Assembly (NCBI GenBank): GCA_963820395.1 | Contig: CAWGAE010000007.1 | Span: 310,001-374,000 of the forward strand | Direction: 5' to 3' | Origin: DATFVJ01 sp963820395 | GTDB lineage: Bacteria > Actinomycetota > Actinomycetes > Streptosporangiales > Streptosporangiaceae | DNA: 64,000 nt | Shown: one piece after another, positions 52,610 to 61,715 of the stretch | Numbering within the stretch: position 1 is the first letter of the stretch | Layout of the letters: each line of letters begins with the position of its first letter | The notes under the pieces: model-generated | Seen by the model: only the letters and a program-made list of their open reading frames with translations | What the model was told of the DNA's origin: nothing | Database searches by the model: none | Position numbers and translations under genes: made by a program

Positions 52610-54211
52610 CCATCATCGGCGCCTCGCCGGCCGCCGTCCCGGCTTCCGACAGCGGGCCGCACCCGGTCCCGCCGCCACGCCGGGCCGATGAGGCGGCCGA
52701 TCCGGTCTTCACCGTCAACGCCGACGCTTTGGTGCTGCCGGCCGCGATCCGCGCCGGGCACCACCTCGACGGCCCGCCATTCGCCGACGACGTATGGGAT
52801 TTCCGCGGTTTCCTGCCGCGCACCGCCAAGATGACCGGGATCGACTTCACCACCATCGCCGATCCCTGGCATGCCCGCACCGTCAGGGAGTACCTGCACT
52901 CGCTGATTAACCGCGGCGTCGCGGTCAATCAGCTGTCGGGCACCGCCCGGCCGATGAAGATCACCAGCCTGTATTCTACGAGCAAGGCGGCCTGAACACC
53001 GTCATGTCCCCCTGGCCCGGCCGCGGGCGGCCGTGGCGGCCCCGGCTGGACACCGCCTCGCTGCGAGCGGAGGCGTTCCACTGCGGACCGCATGCTGGAT
53101 CGTCATCGCCTACCTGTCCGGCATGCGCGACACCGAGGTCCGTGAACTCGCCCGCGATTGCGAATTCACCGAACCCGGCCAGGATGGCCGCACCCGCTAC
53201 AAGCTCCGCGGCCGGGTCTTCAAAGACCGCCGCCTCGACGGGGGACCAGGAACAATGGGTCATCCTGGGTGTCGTCCATGAGGCCGTCGACGTGCTGCTC
53301 GCCATCAACGACGACGCCACCCACCTGTTCGGCTACTCCGGCGTCCGCAAGGACGGGATGAACGCCAACATGCTGACCCGCCTCAACGACTTCGCCGCCC
53401 ACGTCAACGACCTGGTGACACCACCCGGCCCTGAGGCGTTCATCCCCGGCCACGGTGAGGGCCAGGCGCCCCGGGACCTGACCACCCGCCAGTTCCGCCG
53501 GAGCCTGGCCTGGCATGTCGCTCACCAGCCGTTCGGGATCGTGGCCGGCGCCCGCCAGTACAAACACGCCAGGTCACCATCTTCGAGGGCTACGCCGGCA
53601 CCGCGGCTTCCGGGTTCGCCGCCGAGGTAGAAGCCGAACAGGCCGTCGCCCGCCTTGACCACGCCGAAGACCTCCACCGCGACTGGCTGGCCGGCGGACC
53701 CTCTGGCGGCGGCGCCAACCACAAGATCAACGCCGAGTTCGCCCGCATCCACGCCGAGCTCGCCGACCTGCCCGGCACCATCGCCGACCCGCCACGCCTG
53801 CGCGCCCTGCTCAGCCACCCGGCCATCACCCTGCATCCCGGCGTGCTCGGCGACTGCTTCTACCAGCCCGATACCGCGCTATGCGCCAAGCGCGCCGGGC
53901 TGCCCGGCCACAAGAAGCCCCTGCCGATGCTGAACACCTGCCTGACCTGCCCGAATGCGCGCCGTTCCAGCGTTCACCTGCCACGCTTGGAACAAGCCCG
54001 CAACCAGCCCCAGCAGATCATCGGCGACTGCCGTGGGCCGCTGCCGCCGCTGCAGCAAGCGGCCCTGGCCAATCACCTCGCTCAACTCGACCAGCTCATC
54101 AGCCAGATCACCAGCACCGACCCGGAGAACGGAGCGCCAGGGGGCAAACGCAGCGACCAACCGTACGCCTCATCGAAGGACAACGCGTCATGGAATGGCG
54201 CGAAGCACTGA
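52606..54211 (+). pseudogene. RIT-like tyrosine recombinase 3, several frameshifts
   Basis: It starts at ATG 52606, overlapping the previous stop. Pieces: DDVWDFRGFLPRTAKMTGID, VREYLHSLINRGVAVNQLSG, WIVIAYLSGMRDTEVRELAR (catalytic region), EQWVILGVVHEAVDVLLAIN, TTRQFRRSLAWHVAHQPFGI, YKHA, then GDCFYQPDTALCAKRAGLPG and CLTCPNARRSSVHLPRLEQA. The order equals the long third recombinase of actinobacterial trios with its Cys-rich end. Breaks near 52970-53100, 53240 and 53570. A short further frame (54190-54336) may be the next gene's start. Confidence 0.75.
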
Positions 54212-54340
54212 ACGAACTCGCCGTCGCCTATCCAGGACGAGTCGGTAAAGCAGACATCCGCGCAAGACAAAAAGATCTTCCACGCCTAAGGTTACAAGCT
54301 CAACAATTTTGTCGATCACGGATCTGTAATCTGTAAGCGG

Positions 54341-55216
54341 CTATGCTGCGGCCGCCAGGCCTACGAGGTCGGCGCTGACCTGCCAAAGGCGGGCCGCGGC
54401 AGCGGTGTCGTAGGAGGACTTACTGGAGGTCTTGGGTTTGCTGTTGACGAAGTACTGCCCAGTAACTCCCTCGACCTCGGGTGAGGAGGCAAGATAGATC
54501 GACGTCTGCGCGCCCTGGGCGGGGGTTTTCATGAACGGGCGTACCAGCGGGATGAGGACCTTCAACAATGGCGAGGGATCCGAGGCACCGAACGCCGTGC
54601 GCACTACGCCCGGGTGGAGGACGGTCGCGGTCACGCCGCTGCTGCCCAGGCGGCGGGCGAGCTCGTAGGTGAACATGACGTTGGCCAGCTTCGACTGGTT
54701 GTAGGCGGCCTGGCCCGAGTACTTGCGTTCCCCCAGCAGATCTTCAAAGTCAATCTTCCCCATTGCCTGTGCCCCCGAGGAGACGGTGACGACCCGGGCG
54801 GGGGCGCTCACCCTGAGCCTATGGAGCAGCAGGTTGGTGAGCAGAAAGGGCGCCAGGTGGTTAACGGCGAGCGTGCGTTCCAGGCTGTCGTCGGTGACAT
54901 GCCGCGTGGCCCAGAACCCACCGACGTTGTTGACCAGAACGTCTAAGCGACAGTACGTTTCGAGCACGTTCCCGGCGAGCCTTCGGACCTCCGCCAGGGA
55001 CGACATGTCGGCGCTGAACACATCTATGGATGGGTTGCCGGTCTCGCGACGGATGTCGTTGGCGGTCGCCTCAGAGCGCGTCCGGTCTCGGCCAATGATC
55101 CCGACGCGGGCGCCCAGTCTGGCAAGCCCGACAGCGGTAGCCTTGCCGATACCGCCAGTGCTGCCTGTCACCAGCACGATCTTTCCGGCCATCGAGCCGG
55201 TAACGTCATAAGCCAT
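54341..55216 (-). CDS. Short-chain dehydrogenase/reductase (retinol-DH-like), 291 aa
   Basis: AGGGAG lies before ATG 55216; the frame to 55294 is longer but unsupported. Rossmann motif TGSTGGIG at 17-24, NNVG at 96-99, Ser146/147 in VVTVSSGAQ, and Y172-x3-K176 (YNQSK). After the active site it has HPGVVRTAF and ends with SDPSPLLKVLIPLVRPFMKT. These are the marks of classical SDRs related to retinol dehydrogenase/WWOX-like enzymes. NAD(P)-dependent oxidation or reduction of an unknown alcohol or ketone. A palindrome upstream suggests control by a TetR-type repressor not present here. Confidence 0.9.
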   Translation of the reverse strand: MAYDVTGSMAGKIVLVTGSTGGIGKATAVGLARLGARVGIIGRDRTRSEATANDIRRETGNPSIDVFSADMSSLAEVRRLAGNVLETYCRLDVLVNNVGGFWATRHVTDDSLERTLAVNHLAPFLLTNLLLHRLRVSAPARVVTVSSGAQAMGKIDFEDLLGERKYSGQAAYNQSKLANVMFTYELARRLGSSGVTATVLHPGVVRTAFGASDPSPLLKVLIPLVRPFMKTPAQGAQTSIYLASSPEVEGVTGQYFVNSKPKTSSKSSYDTAAAARLWQVSADLVGLAAAA

Positions 55217-55539
55217 CCCTGACTCCCTATAATCCATAAATGTTACTTCTATGGATGTTCTTGGAATCCCTGAACGGTTCAGCACCTCGACCATTAACCG
55301 AGTTCTCCGTGCAGCTGTCGTATCTTACCCACTGCCCATCCTTGAGCTGGCGGCAACCTCCACCAGTGGACCCCGTCCGGATCCGCGACACAGCCGAGGC
55401 GCCCAGTCGCTCAGGGCATCACCCGCCGTTGCCGGTCCCGCTCCGGGTAGCTGTTCAGCTTGGGTTACCGGGGATATTCGCGCTGCGATCGTGACGGCGT
55501 AGCCTGGATCTAGGTGGGAGATCGTCGATCATGTGACGT
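55217..55539. promoter_or_regulatory. Upstream region of the dehydrogenase with a 21-bp palindrome
   Basis: An imperfect inverted repeat, CCATAAATG and CTTCTATGG around a centre at 55244 (55234-55254), lies 20 bp before the dehydrogenase start. It is typical of a TetR/MarR operator. Nothing else is seen in the 320 bp. Confidence 0.5.
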
Positions 55540-55945
55540 GTGCCCGATCTGCCCATGCCGACGGTTGCGCCTGAAGACCTGCGCGCGCTGATAGCCGCGC
55601 TGCGTGAGGCCAACGCGCAGCTGCGCGAGGCGGTCGAGGCAAGGGATGCGCAGCTGGCGGCCCGCGACGCCGAGCTTGCGGCGGCCCAGGCACAGATCGC
55701 CGTGCTGGCCGAACGGCTCGCCGAGGCGGAGCGCCGCTTGGGCAAGGACCCCCAACTCGTCAAAGCCCCCCTCGTCGGATAGTCCGTATGCGAAGAAGTC
55801 CCGGGACCGGTCGCTGCGGGGCCGGTCTGGGCGCAAGCCCGGCAAGCAGCCCGGCGCTGGCTCGTCCACGCTGCAGCAGTCCGCTGATCCTGATGCGAGG
55901 GTGGAATGCGGCCCGGTGGCGTGTTCTTGCTGCGGCGCAGGCCTG
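55540..55945 (+). pseudogene. IS66-family TnpC N-terminal fragment
   Basis: The product LRALIAALREANAQLREAVE, then a coiled coil (AAAQAQIAVLAERLAEAERR), shifts frame near 55755 to SSKPPSSDSPYAKKSRDRSL, RGRSGRKPGKQPGAGSSTLQ and CSCCGAGL. These are the N-terminal leucine-zipper and zinc-finger parts of IS66 transposases. It is cut at about 55945, where other sequence begins. Confidence 0.85.
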
Positions 55946-56040
55946 GTGGGCGCGGTCCATGGCCGACCTGCTGATCTGGGCGAACACGCAGGCCACCGCC
56001 GCGCGCGCCGTCGGCCGGGCCGAGCTCAGCGCAGGACTGG

Positions 56041-56289
56041 ATGAACCTGTTCGAAGCCGCCTGCAGCCCGCCCGCCCACGCGGCCTGACCAGCCCAGACC
56101 AGTCACGCATTCCCCGGGCCCCAGCGGCCCCCGGCGAGCCGCCAGCCAAGATCCCCGATCAGAACCGTGGACAAGCCGCACAAAGGTGAGCGGCGAGAAA
56201 ACCACGTCCGCCGCCATCCTCAAGATCACGTCCGCCGGGCCATTGCCCGCAACGCGATCATCTGAATCCGGGCGGTGGCTTGAGGCTTA
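56041..56289 (+). mobile_element. IS1380 right-end remnant
   Basis: This reads NLFEAACSPPAHAA and a stop, then about 200 bp of flank that match the minus-strand copy at 24130-23894 with small differences. It contains no functional transposase. The end of the lipoprotein gene (minus strand) runs into it. Confidence 0.8.
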
Positions 56290-56831
56290 GGCGGAGGAGT
56301 GCCATTGGGCCAGACGCAAGGCGAGGTGGCTCCGATGGATATCCAGCCGTTGCTTGCGGTGGTGAGGGTGAAGGTGAATACCTCGAAAGGATCCTTGTGC
56401 GGTGTGTAGCCGGTGATTTCCGGCTTGCCCTGGGCGAAGTTGGCGGTCGTGCCGATGATGTAGCCCTGCTTTTGCCAGTACGCCTTGACCTGGTTGGCGA
56501 TATTGACCTGCTGGCCGTCGGGGATGCCACGCAGCCAGGCGGTGCGATACACGGTGACCATCTTGCTGGCATCTGGCAGGTGCTCGGCCAGGCATTGGGT
56601 GGCGTCGTTTCCTAGTGAAGGGTCGAAGTCCAGGCGGGGCTGCGGGTGCAGCGCGGTGGCGGTGTCGTGAACGATCTGCTCGGCCATGGCGGCGGCCTGG
56701 TGCTGGTTCATGGTCTTTGCCACCGTTCCTCCCGATCCTCCCGAGCATCCCGCGAGCGTCACTGCGGCGACGGCCGCCGCGCCAGCGAGCCATCTGCGGG
56801 TCGCCATTGTCGTCAGCATCCTGGATCTCAT
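56226..56831 (-). CDS. Lipoprotein of a type VII-like cassette, about 197-201 aa
   Basis: The lipobox (WLAGAAAVAAVTLAGCSGG) gives Cys acylation. The starts at 56831, 56819 or 56807 all fit; the GATCCAGG site favours 56819. The mature part has QPRLDFDPSLGNDATQC, then PDGQQVNIANQVKAYWQKQG and ASNGWISIGATSPCVWPNGT. The final residues (PQATARIQMIALRAMARRT) are encoded by the IS1380 remnant, so the original end was replaced. It is the third gene after the WXG100-like and DUF1023 genes, as in many actinobacteria. It probably anchors or assists the exported partner. Confidence 0.82.
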   Translation of the reverse strand: MRSRMLTTMATRRWLAGAAAVAAVTLAGCSGGSGGTVAKTMNQHQAAAMAEQIVHDTATALHPQPRLDFDPSLGNDATQCLAEHLPDASKMVTVYRTAWLRGIPDGQQVNIANQVKAYWQKQGYIIGTTANFAQGKPEITGYTPHKDPFEVFTFTLTTASNGWISIGATSPCVWPNGTPPPKPQATARIQMIALRAMARRT

Positions 56832-56871
56832 CTGATCGGCATCCTGGATCTCACCTGCTCACCTTGCCGGG

Positions 56872-58623
56872 TCATATGTGGACCGGGCCGATCCACGGAA
56901 AGCCCGGCGGCATCCCCGGCACGCGATCTTCGAGCACGATCTGACCCGGCGTGACCCGGCCGTACTGGCCGTCCACGAGGTGACCCAGGTTCAGCAGGGA
57001 TGGCGATCCAGGGTCCCAGTACTGCGAGTGGGCGCTAAGCGGCGGCCACAAGCTTCCGGCGGCCACGCCGAAGGTCCGGCCGCCGAAGCTCACGCTGGCC
57101 GGGTCGGTACCGAACTGGCCGAGGTGCGCCACCGGGTCGTTGCTGGCCTCCCCGGCATACACGTGCGCGGCGGGTACGCCGAGCTGGGCGGCGTGGTTGA
57201 CACTGACGCCGGGGCTGCCGACGAATGCCAAATCATTGGCGAGATGGCCGGGCGCGCGGGAGGCGGCCTCACCGACCACCAGGGATCCGTAGGAGTGCCC
57301 GAGCATCACGGTGTGCGCGGGGCTGCCGGTGTGGGCGGCGGCCAGCCCGGCGGCGAAGCGGTCCAGGGTCGGCGCGGCGGCCTGCGCATCGTCGGGCAGG
57401 GCGACGGACTGCGGGCTGAGCAGGGAGGACAGCGACAATTGCGGCGCGTTGTAGTTCAGCCAGTAAATCGATGCGGTCTGGGCCGTTGGGTCGAACCTGT
57501 GCGCTTGCCTCCAGAGCACTGCCGCGCGGCTGCTGTCGCCGAGCGCTCCTGTGATCTTGCTGCCCAGGCCGGGCACGTAGGTGACCACGTTGGCGGCGCT
57601 GTCCGGCTCGCCGAACGACACGATCGCGTGCCCGTTGCCACTGGTGTCGAACCCGAGCAGGTAGGTCTCTGGGTAGCCGTTCTTGCCGCCGAGGGCCAGG
57701 CTGCTGTCGACCGCGTCGATCCCTGCTAGCTTGCCCTCGATGGCCATGACCTGGGCGTGCCACTGCTGCCAGGCCGGGTTGGGCATCTGCTCGGTGCCGA
57801 ACCGGCCGCCCCCGGTAACGGTCGCCGGGGGCTCGCGTGCGTCCACGCCCGCGAGCTGGCCCTGAAGCTGCTGCTTGGCGGCCGCCAGGGCGATCCGGTT
57901 GGCCTCGTCCCGCGCTGTCGCGGGCAGCCCGTCCAGCCAGCCGATCTGGCCGGGGAACTCGTGCATGAGCCGATGCTGCTGCGACGCGCTCAGGGCCTTC
58001 CACCAGGCGTTCACATTGGCCGGATTAGTACCCTCGGCCGGGATCATGGAATCGTCGAAGACCCCGGCGAGCTGCCCGGCATCCAGCAGCTCCTTGCTCG
58101 CGGTCGCCGGGAACGCCTGGAGCATCTTCAGCCGGGCGGTGATCTGCGCATCGACCTCCCGGGCAACCGCGAGCGCACGGCGGACCAGATCAGCAACCTC
58201 ACCCGCCGCCGGGGACGGAGCAGCGCCCAGCAGCGGCTGCCGCGGACCCAGCAATGGTGGCGGGCTGGCGGACACGCTGCCGTCCGGCCCGATCGTGAGC
58301 CGGCTCCGCGCGGCCACGTCCTCAGCGGCCCGTAGCATCGACTGGGCGTCGCGGATGCCGGCGGCCGCATCCCGCAGCAGCGACGCCATGGTGGAGCTGT
58401 CCTCCTCAGTGGTACCAAGCTGCGAGGACAGGCCGCTCAAGCTGGTGCTGGCGGCATCTGCCGCCGCCCCGGTCCAGGTGGTGCCGTCGAACAACGGCTG
58501 CGCCACATCGATCCGCAGCGCCCTGACCTGGTTCCCGAACCCGGCACCGATTCGTGACCACGCGGCAGCCGCCTGGTCGAGCAGCTCGGGCCGCGCTGAG
58601 CGTAACGCCGCGAGAACGACCAT
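56872..58623 (-). CDS. DUF1023 alpha/beta hydrolase with a WXG-like N-terminus, 583 aa
   Basis: The N-terminal 110 residues are helical with W50-T-G52 (FDGTTWTGAAADAA), like ESX/WXG100 substrates. The middle is helical with TARDEANRIALAAAKQQLQG. The C-terminal hydrolase has VVTYVPGLGSKITG and the nucleophile elbow LGHSYGSLVV (Ser444), FVGSPGVSVNHAAQLG with the Asp region, and VDGQYGRVTPGQ near the end. No Sec signal is seen, which fits export by type VII secretion. Substrate unknown; a lipase- or esterase-like role is typical. Adjacent genes form one minus-strand operon. Confidence 0.83.
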   Translation of the reverse strand: MVVLAALRSARPELLDQAAAAWSRIGAGFGNQVRALRIDVAQPLFDGTTWTGAAADAASTSLSGLSSQLGTTEEDSSTMASLLRDAAAGIRDAQSMLRAAEDVAARSRLTIGPDGSVSASPPPLLGPRQPLLGAAPSPAAGEVADLVRRALAVAREVDAQITARLKMLQAFPATASKELLDAGQLAGVFDDSMIPAEGTNPANVNAWWKALSASQQHRLMHEFPGQIGWLDGLPATARDEANRIALAAAKQQLQGQLAGVDAREPPATVTGGGRFGTEQMPNPAWQQWHAQVMAIEGKLAGIDAVDSSLALGGKNGYPETYLLGFDTSGNGHAIVSFGEPDSAANVVTYVPGLGSKITGALGDSSRAAVLWRQAHRFDPTAQTASIYWLNYNAPQLSLSSLLSPQSVALPDDAQAAAPTLDRFAAGLAAAHTGSPAHTVMLGHSYGSLVVGEAASRAPGHLANDLAFVGSPGVSVNHAAQLGVPAAHVYAGEASNDPVAHLGQFGTDPASVSFGGRTFGVAAGSLWPPLSAHSQYWDPGSPSLLNLGHLVDGQYGRVTPGQIVLEDRVPGMPPGFPWIGPVHI

Positions 58624-58639
58624 AAGCCTGCCCGGCTCG

Positions 58640-58978
58640 TCACGGGCTCACGAGACCGGAGATGGCACCGATCTTCGCCACCAGGCCATTCTCACACGTG
58701 GTGTACGCCGTCCCGGACTCGACCAGTTTGCTGCCGGCCGCCGAGACCTCCGACGCCTGCCGCGCGAAGTGTTGTTCCCACCGGGGAATCGCTTCCGCCA
58801 GCCCCGCACCGAACTGCCAGCCAGAGTGCGCGGACGCGGCCGGGGAACACGCCGGTGAAACCTCGGGCACCAGCTTGCCCATCGCCTGCGAAATCTGCCT
58901 TGCCTGCTCACCAGCCGACCTGAGCGACGCAAAGAACACTCGCATCGAACCGGAATCCCCGGCAGCCATGTCGGCCAT
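58640..58978 (-). CDS. WXG100-like small protein, 112 aa
   Basis: MADMAAGDSGSMRVFFASLR opens a helical protein, then HSGWQFGAGLAEAIPRWEQH. W-x-F stands where W-x-G is expected in the hairpin turn. Length and helix-turn-helix hairpin fit ESAT-6/WXG100-type proteins. It is the first gene of the operon, 16 bp ahead of the DUF1023 hydrolase, and would be its secretion partner. No ESX machinery genes are in the window. Confidence 0.65.
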   Translation of the reverse strand: MADMAAGDSGSMRVFFASLRSAGEQARQISQAMGKLVPEVSPACSPAASAHSGWQFGAGLAEAIPRWEQHFARQASEVSAAGSKLVESGTAYTTCENGLVAKIGAISGLVSP

Positions 58979-59361
58979 GACGCCTCCCGCCCGGTCTATG
59001 GCTCACGGGTTTTCTACCACATTCTGGGCTCTGCGGGTTTCGGGACCGTCGCTCTTAAGCGTTCTGTGAGACATCCTCGCCGTGTACCCCCCGACATGCC
59101 GATCCCGATCCCCGCGGTCGGGACGCCGCTCTCAGCGCCTCCTGGGGACATCTCGACCACTGCCTTCCCCGCCGAGTTCGGTTGCCCTCGGGCGGTGGGT
59201 GCCGCGCCTCACGGTCAGACCTGTCCGCCGGGCGGGTCAGCGTGCCTTTGCTCGCATCTTACAGTGCGTTACAGATGCAATCTGAGTGTAATTGAACAAA
59301 TGGGAGGGAACAATCAAGCTTGCCGAGATCATCGGACCGCAGCAGCGGATGGGGAGGAGTC

Positions 59362-59565
59362 ATGACACATGCGGTGAACGACCATCTCGTTACCGGTGAC
59401 CGTGACCGCCGGATCGATGAGCCGGAGAACCACGCTGTGACCGGGGACGACTCCTCCGAGCTGCGCATGCTCCACGAGGCGCGCGAGCGCGAGGAAGAGT
59501 TCCGGGCCTGGCAGGCGTCGCACTACCGCGCGGCTCGCCTTGGATGGGACGGCCGGAAGAGGTAA
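59362..59565 (+). CDS. Hypothetical charged protein, 67 aa
   Basis: GGGGAGGAG precedes the ATG. The product RMLHEAREREEEFRAWQASH, then YRAARLGWDGRKR, is a single amphipathic helix with basic ends. Not recognised. Confidence 0.45.
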   Translation: MTHAVNDHLVTGDRDRRIDEPENHAVTGDDSSELRMLHEAREREEEFRAWQASHYRAARLGWDGRKR

Positions 59566-59652
59566 TGCAGAGCGGTCTGGCCAGCGGAAAGATATCGGTC
59601 GGCCTCATCTGCCGTGCCCGGCCGCGGATTCTTGCGCAGCCGGGAAGATGAT

Positions 59653-59850
59653 CTAGGGTGGCCGCCGCTTGCGTCCTTTCTCGATCCACTGCGGGATCAG
59701 GTTGTCGTCGGCACCGGCCACGATGAGCAGCTCAGCAGCGCAGTGCTTGAAGGGCGCGTTGATGGTGCCCTCCGACGATCCGATCAAGAGCCCGGCCTGC
59801 TCTGCCAACAGGTCTGCGCGCCCGGCCGCGAGCGCGCGAAGCTCCGCCAT
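59653..59850 (-). CDS. Hypothetical protein or remnant, 65 aa
   Basis: GAGGAGG lies 13 bases upstream of ATG 59850, and the frame continues upstream in a coding-like way (LTEEENAAAMAELRALAAG) to a stop. The rest is INAPFKHCAAELLIVAGADD. Possibly the surviving end of a larger gene. Confidence 0.35.
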   Translation of the reverse strand: MAELRALAAGRADLLAEQAGLLIGSSEGTINAPFKHCAAELLIVAGADDNLIPQWIEKGRKRRPP

Positions 59851-60203
59851 CGCAGCGGCGTTCTCCTCCTCGGTCAGGTCACGTCACTGAGCGTGATGCA
59901 GGGCGACTCCGCATAGCTCTGCCGCGAGAAGATGGTTCGTAGCAGACGATGGCCTTGATTCAGTCACCTGTTCGACCTGCCCAGCGCCACAGGTTTCCAA
60001 CCTCGGTGTTTCGGTAGCAACTGGTAACTACGCTGTGCCACCATCGGTAATGATCTTCCGGCCAGGTCCTCGGGTATCGACGACTACTTCGCCTTCCACC
60101 TCAGACAAGAAAAACGGCGCAACCACGACAGCCGCTACCGCAGTCCCGGCCCCCTCACAACATGATCATCGGCCACGAGGGTGCGGCTCTTTTGAAGATA
60201 GGA
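59851..60203. other. 353 bp without a supported gene
   Basis: Frames are short and without starts. The sequence YFAFHLRQEKRRNHDSRYRS appears in one plus frame near 60080 and may be a transposase end like the ISKra4 copy (YWRFHLRREHERIHHAKYRE), so a second ISKra4 scrap is likely here. Confidence 0.4.
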
Positions 60204-60569
60204 TCATTCGGGCCGGGTGCGGCTCTCGCTGAGATAATTGGTTCCGAGCGCTCCGATTGCGATGTGCTTCTTCATGATTCCCCTGTTGTGCATGATCCAT
60301 GCACGGCTTAATCGGCCTGCTAATTCGTCACGTTTTTCCTGCCGGTAAGCGTCTTCTGTCTCGGGGTCGAGCTCGATTTCCTCGGGCAGCGCAATCAACC
60401 CAGCCGTGATCATGGCCTGTGCCGTACGGCCGTAACTGCTCTGGAGCTGCCAGGCCAGGCCGGTGTCCACCAGGCGCTGAAACAGATCGAGCACCTGATC
60501 TTCGTCTAGCTCGCCCGCTTCATAGGCGGCGATGTCGCTGGTGAAGTTGTTGGGCGGTAGCACGCTCAT
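60204..60569 (-). CDS. Phage-type small protein (DUF7417-like), 121 aa
   Basis: GGGAGG is six bases before ATG 60569. The first 60 residues (EAGELDEDQVLDLFQRLVDT, GLAWQLQSSYGRTAQAMITA) match the pattern of small phage proteins of this kind, where L-F-Q-x-L-V-D-x-G-L-A-W-Q-L is conserved. The second half is helical and basic and differs from most members. Function unknown; phage origin is probable. Confidence 0.65.
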   Translation of the reverse strand: MSVLPPNNFTSDIAAYEAGELDEDQVLDLFQRLVDTGLAWQLQSSYGRTAQAMITAGLIALPEEIELDPETEDAYRQEKRDELAGRLSRAWIMHNRGIMKKHIAIGALGTNYLSESRTRPE

Positions 60570-61224
60570 GACGCCCTCCCGAACAGCGCGCGCTCCACGA
60601 CGCCGTCGGCGCGGGCCCCAACTCAGGGGCCGCAGTCGTGGTCTTCGCGAAGACTTTTCCGGTCTCCGGAAAGATAAGCGCCGGGACTCGCTCGGTCGCC
60701 GGGCAAACCCCGGCCGCCCGAGGAAGCGAGGCTCTACCGCGACCGCGTCGGACTGTGGGGCGTGTGTCGTCGCGGACGGGCCCTAAAGGCCTGGCTGAGG
60801 CTCCCCGGTGCATGGAGCAAGTGACCTGGCCAGATCGTGATGACGGCCGCAATGGTTCAGCGCAGTGACAGGATGGGTCAGAGCCATGTCGGGGAGTCAG
60901 GGATCGTGGATCGCACAGACGGCGAGGTAGGCAGTGTGGACTTGCTGCGTGTGCCTCTAAACGGATGAGCAGGTCAAGCTGCTGGACATCCTCATGAGGA
61001 CATATCGTGAGCGGCGTGTCGCGCCTTAACTGTCATAATGCCCCGAACTTGAACGCCGCAAAACGGAACCGGGAGACCCGGATGTAACCAGGAAAGAACC
61101 CCTGGGTACCCTAAAGGCCACCCAGAAATAGCGTGGAAGTTGCCCGTTCCCGCGCAGGATATTGCCTCAAATAGTGTGACACCGCCTTACCAGGTTTGCC
61201 CATGCAGCCAGAGATAATGGGCGT
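60570..61224. other. 655 bp without a supported gene
   Basis: Frames on both strands are antisense or lack starts. Contains the promoter of the 61225 gene, with GATAAT seven bases before its ATG. Confidence 0.35.
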
Positions 61225-61563
61225 ATGACCGATGACCAGGGGCATGAGCTGGCATACCGGAGGGGCGTTGAAGCGGGCGAGGTAGAAGCCCGGCTCGCTA
61301 GCCATGACCGACATTTCGCAGGAATAAACGGCTCGCTGGCCGACATCGCCCGAGAAATGCAGCAGCTCGCTCTCGCAGTGCAGCGGCTAGGCGACCAGGC
61401 TCTTGCACGGGATTCCGTGGCACTAGCGATCACTTCAGCATTGAAGGAGAGAAGCGAGCGAGCGTGGTCACCATTCGTTAGGATGTTCGCTGTCATCGCT
61501 GCCCTGGCCGGGCTCGCCGCAATCGCCTGGCTTATCTATTTCGCGGTGGGGATTCCCCATTGA
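61225..61563 (+). CDS. Tail-anchored coiled-coil membrane protein, 112 aa
   Basis: ATG 61225 lies seven bases after GATAAT, a leaderless-type start. A coiled coil (GSLADIAREMQQLALAVQRL) is followed by a C-terminal membrane segment (VIAALAGLAAIAWLIYFAVG). Holin-accessory or spanin-like phage proteins have this layout, but no family is certain. Confidence 0.5.
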   Translation: MTDDQGHELAYRRGVEAGEVEARLASHDRHFAGINGSLADIAREMQQLALAVQRLGDQALARDSVALAITSALKERSERAWSPFVRMFAVIAALAGLAAIAWLIYFAVGIPH

Positions 61564-61595
61564 GGCGCTGATGACATCGACTCAGAGAGGGGTCC

Positions 61596-61715
61596 ATGCC
61601 GTATGTTGGCAAGAAATTCGGCATCTACGGCGAGACCTACGGCCAGGTCTCCCGGGACCAGGTCACAGCGTCGAGTCAGTTCAGAACCCAGAATCGTGAG
61701 GCAACTCAGGTTTGA
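61596..61715 (+). CDS. Truncated gene start, 39 aa
   Basis: GAGAGGGG precedes ATG 61596. The product begins MPYVGKKFGIYGETYGQVSR and ends in sequence that belongs to the pentapeptide-gene copy, so only the first 30 or so residues are native. Confidence 0.4.
   Translation: MPYVGKKFGIYGETYGQVSRDQVTASSQFRTQNREATQV

Noticed and set aside
60520..60852. 110-residue minus frame upstream of the DUF7417-like gene
   Set aside because: Overlaps that gene in another frame and has a low-complexity Arg-rich composition.
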